Shown: one piece after another, positions 61,556 through 64,000 of the stretch
How positions within the stretch are numbered: position 1 is the first letter of the stretch
Layout of the letters: each line of letters starts with the position of its first letter
Assembly: GCA_037039925.1 (NCBI GenBank)
Contig: JAXRKP010000269.1
Location: forward strand, 150,001 to 214,000
Length of the DNA: 64,000 nucleotides
Origin: Doris montereyensis
Lineage: Eukaryota > Mollusca > Gastropoda > Nudibranchia > Dorididae
Reading direction: 5' to 3'
Program-made: the position numbers and the translations under genes
The notes under the pieces: model-generated
Told to the model about the DNA's origin: nothing
Database searches by the model: none
The model's input: only the letters and a program-made list of their open reading frames with translations

Positions 61556-61795
61556 GTAGCGTCGGTGGCCGAGTGGTCAGGCTGCTGGACTGATGGGGAT
61601 CATGAGGTCCCGGGTTTGAATCCTGGCAAAGCCAGGCCCAACGCCATCTTTCTTGAGCAAGATACTTAACATGCATTTGGTACAAACACTAGCTTGGGAG
61701 TAAAAACCTGCGCGACCTATTCCGATTCACGCTATAGAAACTGGGACATACTCCGGCTCTATGGGCTGTAATGGCCTTGAAGGAACTTTGTTTAC
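61556..61795 (+). mobile_element. tRNA-derived SINE, family A, plus orientation
   Basis: TGGCCGAGTGG (A-box), GGGTTTGAATCC (B-box), GGTACAAACACTAGCTTGGG, CGCTATAGAAACTGGGACAT, end GGCCTTGAAGGAAC. Confidence 0.85.
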
Positions 61796-61799
61796 TTTG

Positions 61800-62025
61800 A
61801 TCCATTGGGAAATTACCCTGTCCCGCTGATGCAGTAATCTCAGGGTGAATAAAGGTTTGCTCGTCTGTTTGTTTCTTTGAATTGTAATCTGTCCACCATG
61901 TGCGGTGGTTGCAGGGTGGGTGGTGAAGAGCAAGAGGAAACAGCGAGAGGAAAGAAAGGCAAGTGAAAGGTTGAAATGAAAGAAGTTGCACCGCCTATCG
62001 GTACAGCCCGTCAACCGCCCGTGAA
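61800..62025 (+). repeat. Two dispersed-element copies
   Basis: A short head at 61800-61850 (ATTACCCTGTCCCGCTG) and a fuller copy at 61868-62025 ending CCCGTCAACCGCCCG. Confidence 0.75.
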
Positions 62026-62091
62026 TTTTGAGACAGACAAGAGCAAGGTGAAGGACATGTGAAAGAATGACAGACATGGGTGCAGCAGATG

Positions 62092-62860
62092 AAAATACTC
62101 AAACCTGAAACTCATATTTCAACACTGTCAAACCTGAAACTCATATTTCAACACTGTCAAACCTGAAACTCATATTTGAACACTGTCAAACCTGAAACTC
62201 ATATTTCAACACTGTCAAACCTGAAACTCACATTTCAACACTGTCAAACCTGAAACTCATATTTCGACACTTTCAAACCTGAAATTCATATTTCAACACT
62301 GTCAAACCTGAAACTCACATTTCAACACTGTCAAACCTGAAACTCATATTTTGACACTGTCAAATTTGAAATTCATATTTCGACATTGTCAAACATGAAA
62401 CTCACATTTCAACACTGTCAAACCTGAAACTCATACTTTGACACTGTCAAACCTGAAACTCATATTTCAACACTGTCAAATTTGAAATTCATATTTTGAC
62501 ACTGTCAAACCTGAAACTCACATTTCAACACTGTCAAACCTGAAACTCATATTTCAACACTGTCAAATTTGAAATTCATATTTCAACACTGTCAAACCTG
62601 AAACTCATATTTCGACACTGTCAAACCTGAAACTCATATTTCAACACTGTCAAACCTGAAACTCATACTTTGACACTGTCAAATTTGAAATTCATATTTC
62701 GACACTGTCAAACATGAAACTCACATTTCAACACTGTCAAACCTGAAACTCACATTTCAACACTGTCAAACCTGAAACTCATATTTCAACACTGTCAAAC
62801 CTGAAACTCATATTTTGACACTCAAATCTGAAACTCATATTTCGACACCGTCAAACCTGA
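62092..62860. repeat. 29-bp minisatellite, ~26 units
   Basis: Units read CAAACCTGAAACTCATATTT, CAACACTGT. CAACACTGT, TGACACTGT and CGACACTGT variants are interspersed, as is a TTTGAAATTC variant. Confidence 0.95.
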
Positions 62861-62864
62861 AAAT

Positions 62865-63635
62865 GCTTCCTATCGCTTCATTGGCCTAAACCTAATTTTT
62901 TTTTTTTTATTGTTTTACAATATATTATGTTCTCATATCATAATTAAAACAAAAAACTTAGCAAATGTGTGAACATATAACACGAAATACTAAATATGAC
63001 ACTTACCTTTTTAACCTATAAATAGATATTGAACTAGATCTACTTACAACACAGTCATGTCTGTTTGCCTGTCTCTCTGTCTATCTCTCTCGGGATGCGT
63101 GTATCGTTTAGCAAAGTGTGAAATCAGTAAAACCGCAAACCGAAAATTTGAGGCAAGAGGTCGGCAAGGTTGCGATTGTCCAAAGTGAGTTGCGGTTAAA
63201 CAGTGACTTTTTATATAGAATTAATTCCGTTTCTTGGGAAAAGTTGCAATTGCGGCAATTGCGATTAACCGAGTTGCAATAAACCGGAGTCGACTGCAAT
63301 CTCTTTATTTCAATAAAAACTCCCATTTCAAGAAAAATAAATATTGTTTGTTCCATACAATATCTAACAGGAATCTGTTGTGATCGTATTTTGTCTTTAA
63401 ATGGGTGGTTGTTTTGCTGTTAAATGTAGGTAAGCTGATGTTACAGTGACCATGTTGATGTTATCTGTAAAATTCAGGACATTCCTTGGCCTCAACCAAT
63501 CAAAATGCACAGTTTATACAACTGGGTCATATATTTATTACAAGATAGATTATTTTTAGATATCTTCAAGTACCATAGGATGATTTATTGACATAAATAG
63601 GTTCCTATATTTACATGACCTCTACTTCTGGTAGC
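62865..63635. other. Receptor intron, unassigned
   Basis: No exon, repeat family or motif recognised. Confidence 0.4.
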
Positions 63636-63752
63636 AAAGCCAGGTCCAAGGTTGTGAGTGTCCTGGCCAGGAGGTGATTATTGTCATCTGTTCATGCTAT
63701 AGAAACCGGGATGAGCTCTGGCTCTATAGGCCTTAAGGAACTTTACTTTACT
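63636..63752 (+). mobile_element. SINE family A, 3' half
   Basis: AGCAAAGCCAGGTCCAAGG to CATGCTATAGAAACCGGGAT and GGCCTTAAGGAACTTTACTT; the tRNA head is missing. Confidence 0.7.
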
Positions 63753-63814
63753 TATGGTCCTTAGGTAGCCACACTGACGTTAGCCCACTCTAGTGGAGTG
63801 ACCATATTACGTAC

Positions 63815-63927
63815 ATTTCACCTCCATCGTGATGTTCTTGTACATGCTGCCCATTTGAGTGGTGGTACTTTGGCACTGGTACTGTCCATTATCACTACAC
63901 TGGAGGTTCTGTAGCACGGTTTCTGAG
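63815..63927 (-). CDS. Ig-superfamily receptor: second half of an Ig domain
   Basis: 113 bp, entered after TTCATCGCTTCACAG in phase 2 and left at GTGAAAT/GTACGT in phase 1, matching the phase-1 entry at 61428. Peptide SETVLQNLQCSDNGQYQCQS then TTQMGSMYKNITMEVK and a Cys codon split over the junction. DNGQYQC is the classical C-terminal Ig signature DxGxYxC, so this domain, unlike the next one, keeps the disulfide cysteine. KITMEV-CKPRAVVEG across the junction is a typical link between Ig domains. The first half lies outside the window. An in-frame stop just upstream supports the chosen acceptor. Confidence 0.8.
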
Positions 63928-64000
63928 CTGTGAAGCGATGAATCAAAAGATTACTCTCGCTTGTAATCTCCTCAGGGCCAAGCAACGCGTTGGGATGCAA
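63928..64000. other. Receptor intron edge
   Basis: Pyrimidine-rich on the minus strand before the acceptor; frames here are not coding. Confidence 0.4.

Noticed and set aside
61560..61640. Functional tRNA gene
   Set aside because: A- and B-boxes are present but the anticodon stem does not fold convincingly, and the sequence continues into a SINE body shared with other copies.

Overview
This is animal (intron-bearing) genomic DNA with no bacterial features. It fits a mollusc, most likely a gastropod: tRNA-derived SINEs, a Ty3/gypsy element, an L1/Tx1-type LINE, piggyBac copies and very dense minisatellites sit around a spliced immunoglobulin-superfamily receptor gene. The species assignment is inference.

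The one convincing host gene is on the minus strand from the right edge (64000) to 38287. I resolve five exons whose splice phases agree across every junction: 63815-63927 (second half of an Ig domain), 61284-61428 and 56867-57054 (one complete Ig-like domain), 49432-50192 (fibronectin III domain, membrane helix, cytoplasmic tail) and 38287-38520 (end of the tail, stop). The 5' part lies beyond the window. The tail has two ITIM-like tyrosines, three YxN sites and a PDZ-type C-terminus, so the product looks like an adhesion or signalling receptor that could recruit SH2 proteins. The membrane-proximal Ig-like domain has lost both canonical cysteines.

Layout: 1-5060 is a pile of micro- and minisatellites, including about 770 bp of TTC triplets. 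5063-12583 is a decayed Ty3/gypsy element (minus strand) whose reverse transcriptase is split by about 59 copies of a 42-bp (14-codon) repeat grown out of its own coding sequence. 12584-19965 is an L1/Tx1-like LINE (minus), interrupted by a piggyBac element (14034-18584) that itself carries a SINE with target-site duplications. 20-38 kb is non-coding: SINEs, a recurrent roughly 130-150 bp dispersed element, many minisatellites and one TTAA-flanked MITE. 38-64 kb is the receptor gene, with its introns about half tandem repeat by my rough tally. Intron four also holds a broken copy (43019-45793) of a repetitive uncharacterised protein family and two LINE 3' ends.

The most unusual signal is in the receptor gene. 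The 3' splice acceptor of the last exon is tandemly amplified next to that exon (38521-39670, 40-bp units). A second array 8 kb upstream in the same intron (47395-47705, 71-bp units) carries the acceptor plus the first 11 or so codons of the exon, including the ITIM-like LHYASI motif. Overall about 40% of the window is tandem repeat. No CRISPR, rRNA, or intact stand-alone tRNA gene was seen.
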